A DNA stretch of 54,748 nucleotides from Gammaproteobacteria bacterium (GCA_024277915.1 JAJRUG010000012.1:1-54748); one strand, 5' to 3'; shown: positions 1 to 8,211, counted from the first letter of the stretch. A program made the numbers and translations. Notes: generated by a model not told the origin, from the letters alone.

Positions 1-96
1 AACAACCGTCGCCTGCTCGAGCCTATTGGTGATATTCCGCCGGCTGAATACGAAGCGATGTATTATCAAGAACAGGCTCAGGCGATGGCCGCCTGA
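1..96 (+). CDS. IS3-family transposase (orfB / integrase core), C-terminal 31 residues
   Basis: Only the last 31 codons are present, ending in TGA at 94-96. The readable end (NNRRLLEPIGDIPPAEYEAM, followed by YYQEQAQAMAA) matches the usual C-terminus of IS3-family OrfB transposases, where the conserved IGxIPPAEFE segment follows the DDE integrase core. OrfB is normally made as an OrfAB fusion by -1 frameshifting and catalyses strand transfer. The catalytic residues lie outside the window, so nothing can be said about function. Truncation here is caused by the window edge. Confidence 0.8.
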   Translation, partial: NNRRLLEPIGDIPPAEYEAMYYQEQAQAMAA

Positions 97-135
97 GTCA
101 AGACAAAAACCCTCCGGAGAACCCGGGGCGATTCA
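1..135 (+). mobile_element. Right end of an IS3-family insertion sequence
   Basis: The window opens inside the 3' end of a transposase gene, followed about 14 bases after its stop codon by a terminal repeat (about 110-135) ending in ACCCGGGGCGATTCA. This resembles the inverted repeats of the IS51-type subgroup of the IS3 family, which begin with TGAACCGCCCCGGGT on the opposite end. The left end lies outside the window, so completeness, the target duplication and activity cannot be judged. The element sits just upstream of an orphan antitoxin-like gene. Confidence 0.75.
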
Positions 136-235
136 GCATGGTCTGCTGCGCTTGAATAGCTCAATCTCCTTATCAGCCCATTCGGGGTGATGAGCGGTTT
201 TTTACTTTGGTTAATTTCAGGCCGCGTTCTTGATT

Positions 236-259
236 ATTACTAACAAATAGGTTAGTAAT
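236..259. promoter_or_regulatory. 9-bp inverted repeat, likely autoregulatory operator
   Basis: ATTACTAAC (236-244) and GTTAGTAAT (251-259) form a perfect inverted repeat with a 6-base spacer. It lies about 105 bases upstream of the start chosen for the HigA-like gene at 365 and directly abuts an alternative ATG at 260. Antitoxins of this helix-turn-helix type usually repress their own promoter through such palindromes; that role is inferred. Confidence 0.5.
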
Positions 260-364
260 ATGCCTGAGTTGGCGGAGTACCTGGATACTCAAGACAGGAG
301 ATATTTTGCAGGCAAGAGCGAACTGGAAAATGTACCAGCGCCGCAAACTACGAAGCGATTCAAT

Positions 365-679
365 ATGGCACTGACAAGAGAGTTTAAGGAAACGATCAAG
401 GCCCGCATGGAGCGTGATCCGGGTTTCCGCAAGGCGTTGCTAGCACGAGCGGCACAGGCATTACTGGCCGGCGAAACGGATATCGGCAAGTCGATGCTGC
501 GCGACTACATCAATGCGACGGTTGGTTTTCAAGATCTGGGTGCGGACATCGATAAGACGCCGGAGAGCCTGATGCGCATGCTCAGCGCAACCGGTAATCC
601 CCGCACCAACAACCTGATGGAGATCTTTGAATACTTGCAGCAAGCCGAGGGGATTCAACTGGTGGTCAAGTCAATTTGA
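365..679 (+). CDS. HigA-like helix-turn-helix antitoxin / transcriptional regulator (orphan)
   Basis: The 104-residue protein starting MALTREFKETIKARM resembles small XRE/HigA-type DNA-binding proteins that serve as antitoxins to RelE/HigB-family RNases. The C-terminal part (SLMRMLSATGNPRTNNLMEI) is the typical helix-turn-helix of this group. The frame is open back to an ATG at 260, which would add 35 residues unlike the family; the internal ATG at 365 gives the usual length and is preferred, although neither start has a strong ribosome-binding site. No toxin gene is seen next to it: upstream is an IS end, so the partner may have been lost by the insertion. Its DNA-binding role is inferred from resemblance. 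Confidence 0.7.
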   Translation: MALTREFKETIKARMERDPGFRKALLARAAQALLAGETDIGKSMLRDYINATVGFQDLGADIDKTPESLMRMLSATGNPRTNNLMEIFEYLQQAEGIQLVVKSI

Positions 680-731
680 TTGAGGTGTTATTTGGTGTTC
701 TAACTGGTGCCGAAAATAGTAGAATCCCCCC

Positions 732-1394
732 ATGCCAAACGCCATTGTCACCGGAGCAAACCGAGGGATCGGACTGCAGCTCTGCCATGAGCTGAAAAAT
801 CGCGGCTACACCGTTACAGCCCTGTGCCGGCAGCCCAGCGATGCGCTGATTGATCTGGGGATCAACATCCATGATCACTACGACGTCACCGATGCTGCAG
901 CCGTCGAGGCATTCGCACAATCAGTCGAGCCCGAATCAGTTGATCTTCTGATCAACAACGCCGGCATTCTACGCAGTACCTCTCTCGACAACCTGGATAT
1001 CGAATCGGCACGGCAACAATTCGAGGTCAATGCACTGGGTCCATTACGCGTGACACATTCCTTGCTGCACGCACTCAAAGATGGCGCCAAAATTGCACTG
1101 GTGACGAGTCGCATGGGCTCCATCGCAGATAATGATTCGGGTGGTGGTTACGGTTACCGCATGTCAAAGGCGGCTTTGAATGCGGCGGGTGTGTCACTGG
1201 CAAGAGATCTGAACGGTCGGGGAATTACAGTTGCCATCCTGCATCCCGGCTATGTCAGAACCGACATGACCGCGCAATCCGGTCTGATTGATGTCGAGGA
1301 GTCGGTCACCGGTTTGCTCGATCGCATTGATGAGCTGAATCTGGAAAACTCCGGTAGCTTTTGGCACAGCAATGGTGAATTGCTGCCGTGGTGA
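732..1394 (+). CDS. Short-chain dehydrogenase/reductase (SDR family)
   Basis: A 220-residue classical SDR. Near the N-terminus TGANRGIG is the glycine-rich NAD(P)-binding turn, NNAG follows strand 4 and YRMSK carries the catalytic Tyr-Lys pair. The length and the motif variant resemble the C-factor/CsgA-like branch of small cytosolic SDRs, which reduce carbonyls or oxidise alcohols; the substrate cannot be read from sequence. A TAGAAT hexamer at 720-725 lies only 6 bases before the ATG and no Shine-Dalgarno site is visible, so the mRNA may be nearly leaderless. It converges on the cytochrome gene at 1411 with a 16-base gap. Confidence 0.88.
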   Translation: MPNAIVTGANRGIGLQLCHELKNRGYTVTALCRQPSDALIDLGINIHDHYDVTDAAAVEAFAQSVEPESVDLLINNAGILRSTSLDNLDIESARQQFEVNALGPLRVTHSLLHALKDGAKIALVTSRMGSIADNDSGGGYGYRMSKAALNAAGVSLARDLNGRGITVAILHPGYVRTDMTAQSGLIDVEESVTGLLDRIDELNLENSGSFWHSNGELLPW

Positions 1395-1410
1395 AAAGGC
1401 GCTGAACCAG

Positions 1411-1809
1411 TCAGTTATCCCTGGCCCCCTGATCAATCCACAAGCCAATCGTCTCAATCTGCTCCTCGGTCAGAGGTTCCCCCCTGCCTGCCGGCAGTCC
1501 TTTCAAATGGTGCGGGGGCATCTGGATCTCGGGTGCGGCTTTGTGGTCGATCAGCAGATACAGTGTGCTGGATATTCGGCTGCCTGAAACGATGACGGGC
1601 CCGAGTTGGGTTCCTTGCATGACTGTTGCGTAGCTGGATACGTCGAAGCCACTGGTGAGCTTGCCTTCACCATCCGGGCTGTGACATTCCGCGCAATGCA
1701 GTTGCAGAATAGGAGCGACATCGTTGGCAAAACTGATGTCTCGCTCACAGGCAGTGAGCTGAATGATAAGCGCGACCATTCCGATGCATCGCAAAATTCT
1801 TGCTGCCAT
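1411..1809 (-). CDS. Cytochrome c-type heme-binding lipoprotein
   Basis: A 132-residue exported protein. Starting at 1809 gives a signal peptide (MAARILRCIGMVALIIQLTAC) with a lipobox ending in LTAC, and a GGAGG sits 7 bases before this ATG; the frame is open further upstream but without these signals. The mature part has one CAECH motif (CxxCH) for covalent heme c, in the context FANDVAPILQLHCAECH typical of single-domain c-type cytochromes fused to or standing beside periplasmic oxidoreductases, and a methionine-containing MPP segment that may give the second ligand. It probably carries electrons at the periplasmic face; the partner is not identifiable nearby. Confidence 0.8.
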   Translation of the reverse strand: MAARILRCIGMVALIIQLTACERDISFANDVAPILQLHCAECHSPDGEGKLTSGFDVSSYATVMQGTQLGPVIVSGSRISSTLYLLIDHKAAPEIQMPPHHLKGLPAGRGEPLTEEQIETIGLWIDQGARDN

Positions 1810-1897
1810 CACGCACCTCCGTTGTAAACATCGTCGGCGACGTATCACTATGTATACGCCAATCGGGTGCGTTATTGAATACGTAATTGCCGTGAAA

Positions 1898-3253
1898 TCA
1901 CTTTGGAAAAATCATTCGGACAACTAACCCGGGTATGTTGTTGTCGAGTTCGAGTCGTGCTCCGTGGCGTTGTGTGATCGCCTTTACAAGACTGAGTCCG
2001 AGACCTGCCCCCGGCTCCGAACGGCTTTCATCCAGTCGAAAGAAATGCTGCAGAACCTGTTCGCGCATATCTACCGGTATGCCCGGGCCTGAATCAGCGA
2101 CGGACAAAATGAAGTGCCCGGAATCCTGTTGCAGGCTGATCGATACATCACCGCCCGCCGGAGTGTATTTGATTGCATTGTCGAGCAGGTTGGTGATGGC
2201 CTGGAACAGCAGGTTCCGGTCGCCGTGCACTTCGATAGCATCAGGTGCATCGCAAGTGAGGTTAATTGATTTCGCATCCGCCAGCGCCTGGTACAACTCA
2301 TAGCCATCACAAATGCACTGGCTCAGGTCGACCGGGTTTAATTGTGTCGTATAGGTTCCTGATTCAATGCGCGCGATACTGAGTAACGAGGAAAACGTTG
2401 ACAGCAGACCCTCAGCATCTTCAATACAGGTATCAATCTCCTTGATGTCCGAAGCATCTGCATGCAGCCGCAGATCCTCAAGCCGGTTGCGCAGGCGAGT
2501 AAGCGGCGTGCGAAGGTCGTGGGCAATATTATCCGAGATATGCTGAATATTTTTCATCAGCGATTCGATCTGGTCCATCATGGCATTCAGGTTGTTGGCC
2601 AGTTGATCGAATTCGTCACCCGTTCCTTTGGTTGCGATTCTCTGCGTGAGATCGCCCTCCATGATTTGCCGGCTGGTGGCGTTGAATTGAGCGACGCGGC
2701 GCAGGACGTTGTTGCTCATCATCAGTCCGCCAATCAACGCCAGCGCCAGCGTAACGAATAGTCCCCAGAAAAGAGTTCGGTCAAACAGCTGCTCCAGTTG
2801 TGTCAGGGCCCATACTTTCCGGCCGACAATCAGGCGCAGGTTGGCTTGTGGTGCAAAGACCCGGGCCCGAACAGTAACGCTTTCGCCGTTCGCTTCGATG
2901 TGCTCGAATGAAACCCAGCCATCGGTACTCGAAGTCAATGCCGGCCACTTGCTGATGTTGCCGACCAGTGGATTAAGATCGGTATTCGCGATCAGATAAA
3001 TAGCATCACCATCCGGATTGGCGTTGATTCTCATATTGATGACGTCGGCGAGTCCCTCCGACCCGCGCAGGGCGAACTGTTCCTTGAGTCCGATGATCTC
3101 TGCCTGGATGGCGGCATCGGTTTCCTGCTCAAGGTAACCTGTTGCAGTCCAGCTGATGAATACGATCAGGATCGTTACGGAGACGAAAAACAGTACCATG
3201 TACCTGAAGGTCAGCAGGAATGCGGTAGTCCGTGTTTGATCAGCCAGTCGCAT
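1898..3253 (-). CDS. Sensor histidine kinase (OmpR-partner type)
   Basis: A 451-residue membrane sensor kinase. It has an N-terminal membrane helix (about residues 15-35), a short periplasmic domain, a second helix near residues 165-185, a HAMP linker, a dimerisation/phosphoacceptor box (NIAHDLRTPLTRLRNRLEDL, with the His) and a HATPase domain with NLLDNAIKYTP and GLGLSLVKAI. It would autophosphorylate on His and pass phosphate to the regulator encoded just upstream (3240-3920). The ATG at 3253 overlaps the end of that gene by 14 bases; a TTG one codon earlier is the alternative. The input signal is unknown; the short sensor domain is like that of QseC/CusS-type kinases. Confidence 0.93.
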   Translation of the reverse strand: MRLADQTRTTAFLLTFRYMVLFFVSVTILIVFISWTATGYLEQETDAAIQAEIIGLKEQFALRGSEGLADVINMRINANPDGDAIYLIANTDLNPLVGNISKWPALTSSTDGWVSFEHIEANGESVTVRARVFAPQANLRLIVGRKVWALTQLEQLFDRTLFWGLFVTLALALIGGLMMSNNVLRRVAQFNATSRQIMEGDLTQRIATKGTGDEFDQLANNLNAMMDQIESLMKNIQHISDNIAHDLRTPLTRLRNRLEDLRLHADASDIKEIDTCIEDAEGLLSTFSSLLSIARIESGTYTTQLNPVDLSQCICDGYELYQALADAKSINLTCDAPDAIEVHGDRNLLFQAITNLLDNAIKYTPAGGDVSISLQQDSGHFILSVADSGPGIPVDMREQVLQHFFRLDESRSEPGAGLGLSLVKAITQRHGARLELDNNIPGLVVRMIFPK

Positions 3254-3920
3254 CAACTTTGTATCCTGCGCCGCGCACTGTGTGGATCAACCGTGTGCCG
3301 AAACCCTTGTCGATTTGCGATCGAAGGCGGCTGATATGCACATCAATGACATTGGTTTGCGGATCGAAATGATAATCCCAGACATTTTCAAGCAGCATGG
3401 TGCGGGTGACAACCTGACCTTTGTGCCGCAGCAGGTATTCGAGCAATTGGAAATCACGTGGTTGCAGTGCGATGATTTGGTCACCGCGCCGGACTTCTCT
3501 GGACAGCAGGTCCATGTGCAAGTCTGCGACGCTGAGCGTGGTTTCGGTTTCAGTCTTTCCTTGCGAACGCCGGGATAGTGCTTCGATGCGTGCTTCCAGT
3601 TCGCTGAATGCAAACGGCTTGACGAGATAGTCATCTGCGCCGGCCTGCAGGCCTTTTACCCGATCGTCGACCTGGCCCAGTGCGCTGAGAATCAACACGG
3701 GTGTATGGTCGTCGGATGCGCGCAGGGTACGAATAATCGACAGGCCGTCGACACCCGGCAGCATACGGTCGACGATGAGCGCATCGTAGGATTCGGTGGT
3801 CGCCATGAACAACCCGTCTTTGCCATTGTCGGCGTGATCAATGGTATGCCCGGCTTCTTTGAAACCGCGGGTGATGAAACTGGCGACACTGCTGTCGTCT
3901 TCGATGACTAAAATGCGCAT
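3240..3920 (-). CDS. OmpR/PhoB-family DNA-binding response regulator
   Basis: A 226-residue regulator with a receiver domain (acidic pocket ED at residues 7-9, phosphoacceptor Asp51 in IVDRMLPG, switch Lys in LVKPF) and a C-terminal winged helix ending in HTVRGAGYKVD, the usual OmpR-family signature. It is the first gene of a two-gene operon with the kinase at 1898-3253. A 9-bp inverted repeat about 80 bases upstream of its start (4002-4023) is a candidate control site. The regulon is unknown; the order regulator-kinase and the sequence type recall QseBC/CusRS-like systems, but no specific orthology is claimed. Confidence 0.94.
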   Translation of the reverse strand: MRILVIEDDSSVASFITRGFKEAGHTIDHADNGKDGLFMATTESYDALIVDRMLPGVDGLSIIRTLRASDDHTPVLILSALGQVDDRVKGLQAGADDYLVKPFAFSELEARIEALSRRSQGKTETETTLSVADLHMDLLSREVRRGDQIIALQPRDFQLLEYLLRHKGQVVTRTMLLENVWDYHFDPQTNVIDVHISRLRSQIDKGFGTRLIHTVRGAGYKVDATG

Positions 3921-4001
3921 GGAAAGCTGCTGAGGGCAAGGGTTATATTAAGTGGTGTTCGACTAAGCTAATGTATTAGAAGGTAAAAACACCCATCTGG
4001 C

Positions 4002-4023
4002 AACATTAACTATTGTTAATGTT
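4002..4023. promoter_or_regulatory. 9-bp inverted repeat upstream of the response-regulator operon
   Basis: AACATTAAC (4002-4010) and GTTAATGTT (4015-4023) are perfect reverse complements separated by TATT. The site lies 82 bases before the start of the response-regulator gene on the minus strand and just before the candidate RNA on the plus strand, so it could control either or both. An autoregulatory operator is an inference. Confidence 0.45.
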
Positions 4024-4040
4024 CCGGAAACCGGCTGTTT

Positions 4041-4237
4041 AGGTGAGGTTCTCTATACTTCTCCCCATCGAATGCAACAGAGCTTATGAAGCTGAACCAC
4101 AAAAACCGGCGTTGTCTTCCCCCTGGCTTCGCCGGAAGGTTCAAAAAACAGGAGTTTGTGCCGCGATACTGGATGAAGTAACTAACCTCCAGAGACTAAA
4201 ACCTAAAAGCCCGGGTCCCTCCACCCGGGTTTTTTTT
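4041..4237 (+). ncRNA. Candidate structured small RNA with its own terminator
   Basis: This 456-base gap between genes holds a strong plus-strand terminator (4210-4237) although no plus-strand gene precedes it, which implies a non-coding transcript. The segment can fold: GAGGTT (4045-4050) pairs with AACCTC (4184-4189), ACTTC (4057-4061) with GAAGT (4175-4179) and TCC (4062-4064) with GGA (4171-4173), closing a long rod. Inside are AGCTT/AAGCT (4081-4093) and CCGGCG/CGCCGG (4106-4135) hairpins. The promoter is unclear. It does not match 6S, 4.5S, tmRNA or a riboswitch that I recognise. The 5' end given is approximate. Confidence 0.4.
4210..4237 (+). terminator. Rho-independent terminator
   Basis: CCCGGGT (4210-4216) and ACCCGGG (4223-4229) form a perfect 7-bp GC-rich stem with a CCCTCC loop, followed by eight T residues (4230-4237). 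On the minus strand only four T's follow, so it acts mainly on plus-strand transcripts. Confidence 0.88.
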
Positions 4238-4301
4238 CGTCTAGAATTTCTTGTTAACAATACAGGTTATTGGCATGGCAGCTGGCCAGACCACCAATAA
4301 T

Positions 4302-4354
4302 AATGGTCTGGCTATATGGGTTCTCATAGCGAATGGTTCTATAATGGCACCATT
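4302..4354 (+). promoter_or_regulatory. Promoter/operator region of the VapBC-type operon
   Basis: A perfect TATAAT (4340-4345) lies 32 bases before the antitoxin start; no good -35 box is seen. AATGG occurs at 4302-4306, 4332-4336 and 4343-4347, and CCATT at 4350-4354, so AATGG-CA-CCATT forms an inverted repeat overlapping the -10 box. Repeats of this kind fit an autoregulatory operator for the ribbon-helix-helix antitoxin; binding is inferred. Confidence 0.55.
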
Positions 4355-4376
4355 ACAGATCTATGAGGATATGGAG

Positions 4377-4619
4377 ATGCCGGTGAACCTGTCGATCAAG
4401 AATGTACCGGATCAGCTTGCTGAAATGCTGCGGCAACGCGCAGCCCTGCATCATCGGTCTTTGCAGGGGGAATTGATGGCGATCCTTGAGAACGCGGTTG
4501 TGCCATCAGCAACATCGCTCACCGCTGCCGCGGTACTGGCTCAAGTCAGAGCTAATGGTATAGCTACTCCTGCCGAGGCAGTCGATATGATTCGGGCAGA
4601 TCGCGATGCTGGTCGTTGA
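4377..4619 (+). CDS. FitA/VapB-like ribbon-helix-helix antitoxin
   Basis: An 80-residue protein. NLSIKNVPDQLAEMLRQRAA followed by LHHRSLQGELMAILENAV is the ribbon-helix-helix (Arc/FitA-like) DNA-binding fold; the C-terminal tail would wrap around and block the PIN toxin. The ATG at 4377 is chosen because AGGA lies 7 bases before it; an ATG at 4371 is too close to that site. It overlaps the toxin gene by 14 bases, the classic antitoxin-toxin order with translational coupling. Expected to repress its own promoter with the toxin as corepressor. Confidence 0.85.
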   Translation: MPVNLSIKNVPDQLAEMLRQRAALHHRSLQGELMAILENAVVPSATSLTAAAVLAQVRANGIATPAEAVDMIRADRDAGR

Positions 4620-4977
4620 TGCTTGCGCTGTTGCTGCAGTGCTGTTCGGGGAACCGGGTGCTGATGAGGTAGTTGAACAAATCGAAGGTAAGCAGTTGGC
4701 TGCGCCAACCTTGCTTTGGTACGAGCTTGCAAGTGTTTGTTTGAAAAAAATTGCAGCCTACCCGGAATTGTCAAAAAAGTTACTGGAGGCATTTTCATTG
4801 CTTGAGTGCATGAACATCACTGCTGTCTCGATTGATCACCTGGAGTCAGTACAATTAGCCGGTGAATATCGGCTTACTACCTACGATGCCAGCTATCTTT
4901 GGCTGGCAAGCTACCTTCGAGCAGAAGTTGTGACGCTGGATCAGCGTTTGCAGCGTGCGGCAAGGTTACTTTCTTGA
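4606..4977 (+). CDS. vapC: PIN-domain ribonuclease toxin (VapC family)
   Basis: A 123-residue PIN protein. The four acidic metal ligands expected for VapC nucleases are visible: Asp5 (VVDACAV), Glu40 (LLWYELASV), Asp94 (TTYDASYLWLA) and Asp112 (VTLDQRL). VapC toxins cut tRNA or rRNA when freed from the antitoxin; the target here cannot be predicted. The start lies inside the antitoxin gene. The last 12 bases overlap the convergent cyclophilin gene, so the two transcripts would be antisense to each other at their 3' ends. All catalytic residues are present, so the toxin appears intact. Confidence 0.92.
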   Translation: MLVVDACAVAAVLFGEPGADEVVEQIEGKQLAAPTLLWYELASVCLKKIAAYPELSKKLLEAFSLLECMNITAVSIDHLESVQLAGEYRLTTYDASYLWLASYLRAEVVTLDQRLQRAARLLS

Positions 4978-5568
4978 AACACTCACAATAACAACCGGAT
5001 CACTCAGGATTTGCCCCTTCGTATAGGCAGAACCTGTAGCGGTATTCACCGGCAAGCCGCTTATTCTCCTGACAGCATCCATTCCACTGGTGACTTTGCC
5101 GAAGGCTGCGAAGCCCTGCTGGTCTGGATTGCGAGACTGGCCGAAATCAAGCCCGGGGTTATCGCCGATTGATATGAAAAACTCCGAGCTTGCGGTGCCC
5201 ACATCTCCACGCGCCATCGAGATCACTCCATCGGTATGCAGGATGCCGGTTTGTTCTGTGGTCTCATGGCTGATGGGTGGGAGCGATTTGCCGCTGCGAC
5301 CGGTACCCCCCTGGATGACTTCGATTTTCGGATTGCCGTTGTCATTCTCATAGGTCACTGTGCGGTAGAAGGATCCGCCATTCAGAAGTTCACCATCAAC
5401 GTAACGCAAAAAATTGCCCACGGTAATGGGGGCTTTATCCGCGTAGAGCTCGATCTCGATGGATCCTTCGCTGGTGACCATAACGATTTCGATGACCTCA
5501 CCTGCGATGGCTGGGCCGGCCATGGACAGCAGGATGGCAATAAATGAGGTTCGAATGACTGACTTCAT
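4966..5568 (-). CDS. Exported cyclophilin-type peptidyl-prolyl cis-trans isomerase
   Basis: A 200-residue protein with a cleavable signal peptide (MKSVIRTSFIAILLSMAGPAIAG) and a cyclophilin domain that should catalyse cis-trans isomerisation of X-Pro bonds in the periplasm. The ATG at 5568 is chosen over one 9 codons upstream because it gives the clean signal peptide and has GGAG 8 bases before it. The active-site region is divergent: the FHRVIPxFMIQGG stretch of the family reads SFYRTVTYEND... with IEVIQGGTG, so the catalytic Arg is kept in FYR and the Gln in VIQGG, with an insertion between them. It belongs to the divergent PpiA-like class. A near-palindrome lies in its divergent promoter region. 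Confidence 0.85.
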   Translation of the reverse strand: MKSVIRTSFIAILLSMAGPAIAGEVIEIVMVTSEGSIEIELYADKAPITVGNFLRYVDGELLNGGSFYRTVTYENDNGNPKIEVIQGGTGRSGKSLPPISHETTEQTGILHTDGVISMARGDVGTASSEFFISIGDNPGLDFGQSRNPDQQGFAAFGKVTSGMDAVRRISGLPVNTATGSAYTKGQILSDPVVIVSVSRK

Positions 5569-5587
5569 GACCTGTACTCCTTCGATT

Positions 5588-5613
5588 CCGGCCAACCATT
5601 AATTGGTTGCCGG
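5588..5613. promoter_or_regulatory. Near-perfect inverted repeat between ppiase and MATE genes
   Basis: CCGGCCAACCA (5588-5598) and TGGTTGCCGG (5604-5613) are reverse complements except for one missing G. The element is 20 bases upstream of the minus-strand cyclophilin start and about 115 bases before the MATE gene. An operator for a local regulator is possible, but no regulator gene is adjacent. Confidence 0.35.
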
Positions 5614-5728
5614 GATTGCTGCTTTTGGTGAAAACCGGGTAACGAGCTGAGACTCGCTCAACAGAGATACCACTGCAGATGATTTTATCTGATAATCATT
5701 CCCATCGAATGAATTAAGAAGTTCCGTT

Positions 5729-7069
5729 TTGTCTGTAGATCTCACCACAGGGCCGGTAGCCGGCCATCTGCGCCGCCAGGCGACGCCTATGGCCTTCGGG
5801 CTGCTGGCGATTATTTCCTTTGATGCGGTGGATTTGTTTTTTGTATCACTATTGGGTGAGGGGCCACTGGCGGCAATCAGTTTCACTTTTCCGGTGGTCT
5901 GGCTGCTGGTGAGTATCACCATCGGGTTTGAGGCGGGCGGCGCTTCTTGTATCTCTCGTGCGATCGGCCGGAGCGATAATGCGCTTGCCCGGCGGCTGAC
6001 CACGGATACTGCAGTGCTTGCGGGGCTGACCAGCCTGGTGCTGTGCATGATCGGGCTGATGACCATCGGGCCGCTGTTCCGGTTGCTGGGTGCAACGGAT
6101 GAGTTGCTGCCCATGGTCAGTGACTACATGGGGATCTGGTATTTTTCCGAGCCTGTTGCGGCGGTGATGTGGACCTGTCTAGCGGCGGTTCGGGCACGCG
6201 GTAATTCTTTGCTGGAAGGCAAACTCATTACCATGGCTGCGGTGATCAACGCGGTTCTGGACCCGATATTTATTTTTGGCTGGTTCGGGTTCCCACGCAT
6301 GGAAATTGCGGGTGCAGCGCTGGCGACGCTGGTGGCCAATGGGATCATGCTGATTGTCACGCTGGTATACCTGCATGTGAGTTTGCGGGTTTTTGCTACA
6401 CCGTTTACCGCCATCGGGAACATTCTGAATTCGTGGCGACAGATGTTGAAGGTGGGTTTGCCGGCGATGGCGACCAATGCAATTGTACCTGTTTCCAATG
6501 GCATCATCGTGGCGATGGTGGCGACCTTTGGTGTTACTGCAGTGGCGGGGTTTGGTGTGGCGATGCGTATCGAGCCGATGGTTCTGATCGCTTTTTTTGC
6601 ACTATCAGCAGTGACCAGCCCCTTTATGGGGCAGAACTATGCGGCGGGAAAACTGGACCGGGTTGCGGAAGCGCGAATGAAGATCGCAAAGTTTTGTCTG
6701 TGGTGGGGGTTGGCTCTGGCAGTGATCCTGGCGCTGCTCGCCTATCCTGTGGTGTCATTGTTCAGCGACAATGAGCTGATCAGGCCAGTCGCTGTGCAGT
6801 ATCTGTGGATCATGGCGCTGAGCTATGGAGCCTACGGTATGGTAATGATCACCTGTGCCGGATTTAATGGCATGGGATACCCGCTGCCGGGTCTGGTGAT
6901 TTCAGCCACCCGAACACTTATATTACTGCTTCCTTTGGCGTTGCTGCTCAAGATGTCCTATGGGATGACGGGTATTTTCATGGCCTCGGCTATTTCCAAC
7001 ATCGCCCTCGGGCTATTGGGCTTCATATGGCTGGGCCGACGTATTGAACGCCTTCGCCTAAGCCAGTAA
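5729..7069 (+). CDS. MATE-family multidrug/metabolite exporter
   Basis: A 446-residue inner-membrane protein with about twelve hydrophobic segments arranged as two related halves, as in the MATE superfamily, which exports cationic drugs or metabolites using Na+ or H+ gradients. The N-terminus ([21 protein letters not shown]) matches the usual MATE start, so the TTG at 5729 is accepted although its ribosome-binding site is weak; no better start exists. Substrate and coupling ion cannot be read from sequence. It is followed after 41 bases by a cyclophilin gene on the same strand. Confidence 0.9.
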   Translation: MSVDLTTGPVAGHLRRQATPMAFGLLAIISFDAVDLFFVSLLGEGPLAAISFTFPVVWLLVSITIGFEAGGASCISRAIGRSDNALARRLTTDTAVLAGLTSLVLCMIGLMTIGPLFRLLGATDELLPMVSDYMGIWYFSEPVAAVMWTCLAAVRARGNSLLEGKLITMAAVINAVLDPIFIFGWFGFPRMEIAGAALATLVANGIMLIVTLVYLHVSLRVFATPFTAIGNILNSWRQMLKVGLPAMATNAIVPVSNGIIVAMVATFGVTAVAGFGVAMRIEPMVLIAFFALSAVTSPFMGQNYAAGKLDRVAEARMKIAKFCLWWGLALAVILALLAYPVVSLFSDNELIRPVAVQYLWIMALSYGAYGMVMITCAGFNGMGYPLPGLVISATRTLILLLPLALLLKMSYGMTGIFMASAISNIALGLLGFIWLGRRIERLRLSQ

Positions 7070-7110
7070 AGTGGCAGCCAGTTTTTTACCACGATTGCAG
7101 GAGTGACCGA

Positions 7111-7596
7111 ATGACCGACCAACAATGGGATCAGCCGCCGGAAATGCAAATAGACGAGAGCAAGGTCTATAAAGTAAGCATTGAGACTTCACGCGGCACT
7201 ATCGAGCTTGAGCTTTTTCCCGAGCATGCCCCCAAGACTGTGAACAACTTCTTATTCCTGGCAGGCGAAGGGTTTTATGATGGAGTGAGTTTTCATCGTG
7301 TGATTCCTGATTTCATGATCCAGGGGGGCGATCCTACTGGTAGCGGAATGGGTGGTCCGGGATACAGGTTTGAGGATGAATTTGACGGCAATCCTTTAAC
7401 CCATGAAACCGGCACGCTTTCGATGGCTAATGCAGGGCCGGGTACCAACGGCAGTCAGTTTTTTATTACCCACGGGCCCACGCCGCATCTTGACGGCCGG
7501 CACACGGTATTTGGCAAGGTGGTGAACGGGCAGGATATTGTCGATGCCGTAGAGCAGGGCGATACGATGAACAGCATCACTGTGACAACTGATTAG
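7111..7596 (+). CDS. Cytosolic cyclophilin-type peptidyl-prolyl cis-trans isomerase
   Basis: A 161-residue cyclophilin without a signal peptide. The active site is complete: [14 protein letters not shown] supplies the catalytic Arg, Phe and Gln, NGSQFFIT and [11 protein letters not shown] follow. The position of the human cyclophilin A tryptophan (WLDG) is His here (HLDG), as in many bacterial, cyclosporin-insensitive enzymes. AGGAG precedes the ATG by 7 bases. It would act on cytosolic proline-containing clients. The GST gene follows after 17 bases and is probably co-transcribed. Confidence 0.93.
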   Translation: MTDQQWDQPPEMQIDESKVYKVSIETSRGTIELELFPEHAPKTVNNFLFLAGEGFYDGVSFHRVIPDFMIQGGDPTGSGMGGPGYRFEDEFDGNPLTHETGTLSMANAGPGTNGSQFFITHGPTPHLDGRHTVFGKVVNGQDIVDAVEQGDTMNSITVTTD

Positions 7597-7613
7597 TAAG
7601 CAGGAGGATTATC

Positions 7614-8195
7614 ATGCGGCTTTATACATTTCCGGTTACGCCAAATAACAGAAAAGTGGTGGCCTTCATCAAGCACTATGATCTTGATGTCGAAATTCAT
7701 CAGGTTAATTTTGCCAAGCAGGAAACCAAACAACCCGAGTATCTGAAAATCCACCCGATGGGCAAGGTGCCGGCGCTGGTCGATGGTGATCTCAATCTTT
7801 GGGAATCCAATGCGATCCTGTGTTACCTGGCGGCAAAATTCCCCGAGACCTGCGGCGTGCCCACTGATATAGAGGGCAGGGCAGAGGTTGATCGTTGGCT
7901 TCATTGGCAAAGTTGTCACCTGATGACAGCGATGGGTGCGCTGAAGGCAGGTGAGGAAACAGATCTTGAATCACTCCAGCCGTTGCTCGCAGTGCTCGAC
8001 CAGCAGCTGGAAGGCCGGGAGTATATTCTGGGCGAACTCGGTGTAACCGATTTCGCTCTGGCGGTTTATCTGCTGACAAAGTTGGGCAGGAAGCTGGATT
8101 ACTCGGCTCATCCCAATCTGACCGCCTGGCGTGACCGGATGTCGGAGATGAAGGGGTTTGTCGAGTCACAGGTCAAGCGGCCTGCTCCGAAATAA
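7614..8195 (+). CDS. Glutathione S-transferase
   Basis: A 193-residue protein with the two GST domains. The thioredoxin-like N-terminal domain ends in GKVPALVDGDLNLWESNAILCYL, where the cis-proline VPAL and the ESNAI motif bind the glutathione gamma-glutamyl group; the rest is the all-helical substrate domain (TDFALAVYLL). AGGAGG precedes the ATG. It probably conjugates or reduces electrophiles in the cytosol. The family has many functions and the sequence does not tell which. Confidence 0.9.
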   Translation: MRLYTFPVTPNNRKVVAFIKHYDLDVEIHQVNFAKQETKQPEYLKIHPMGKVPALVDGDLNLWESNAILCYLAAKFPETCGVPTDIEGRAEVDRWLHWQSCHLMTAMGALKAGEETDLESLQPLLAVLDQQLEGREYILGELGVTDFALAVYLLTKLGRKLDYSAHPNLTAWRDRMSEMKGFVESQVKRPAPK

Positions 8196-8211
8196 TATTC
8201 GGGGCGCGGAA

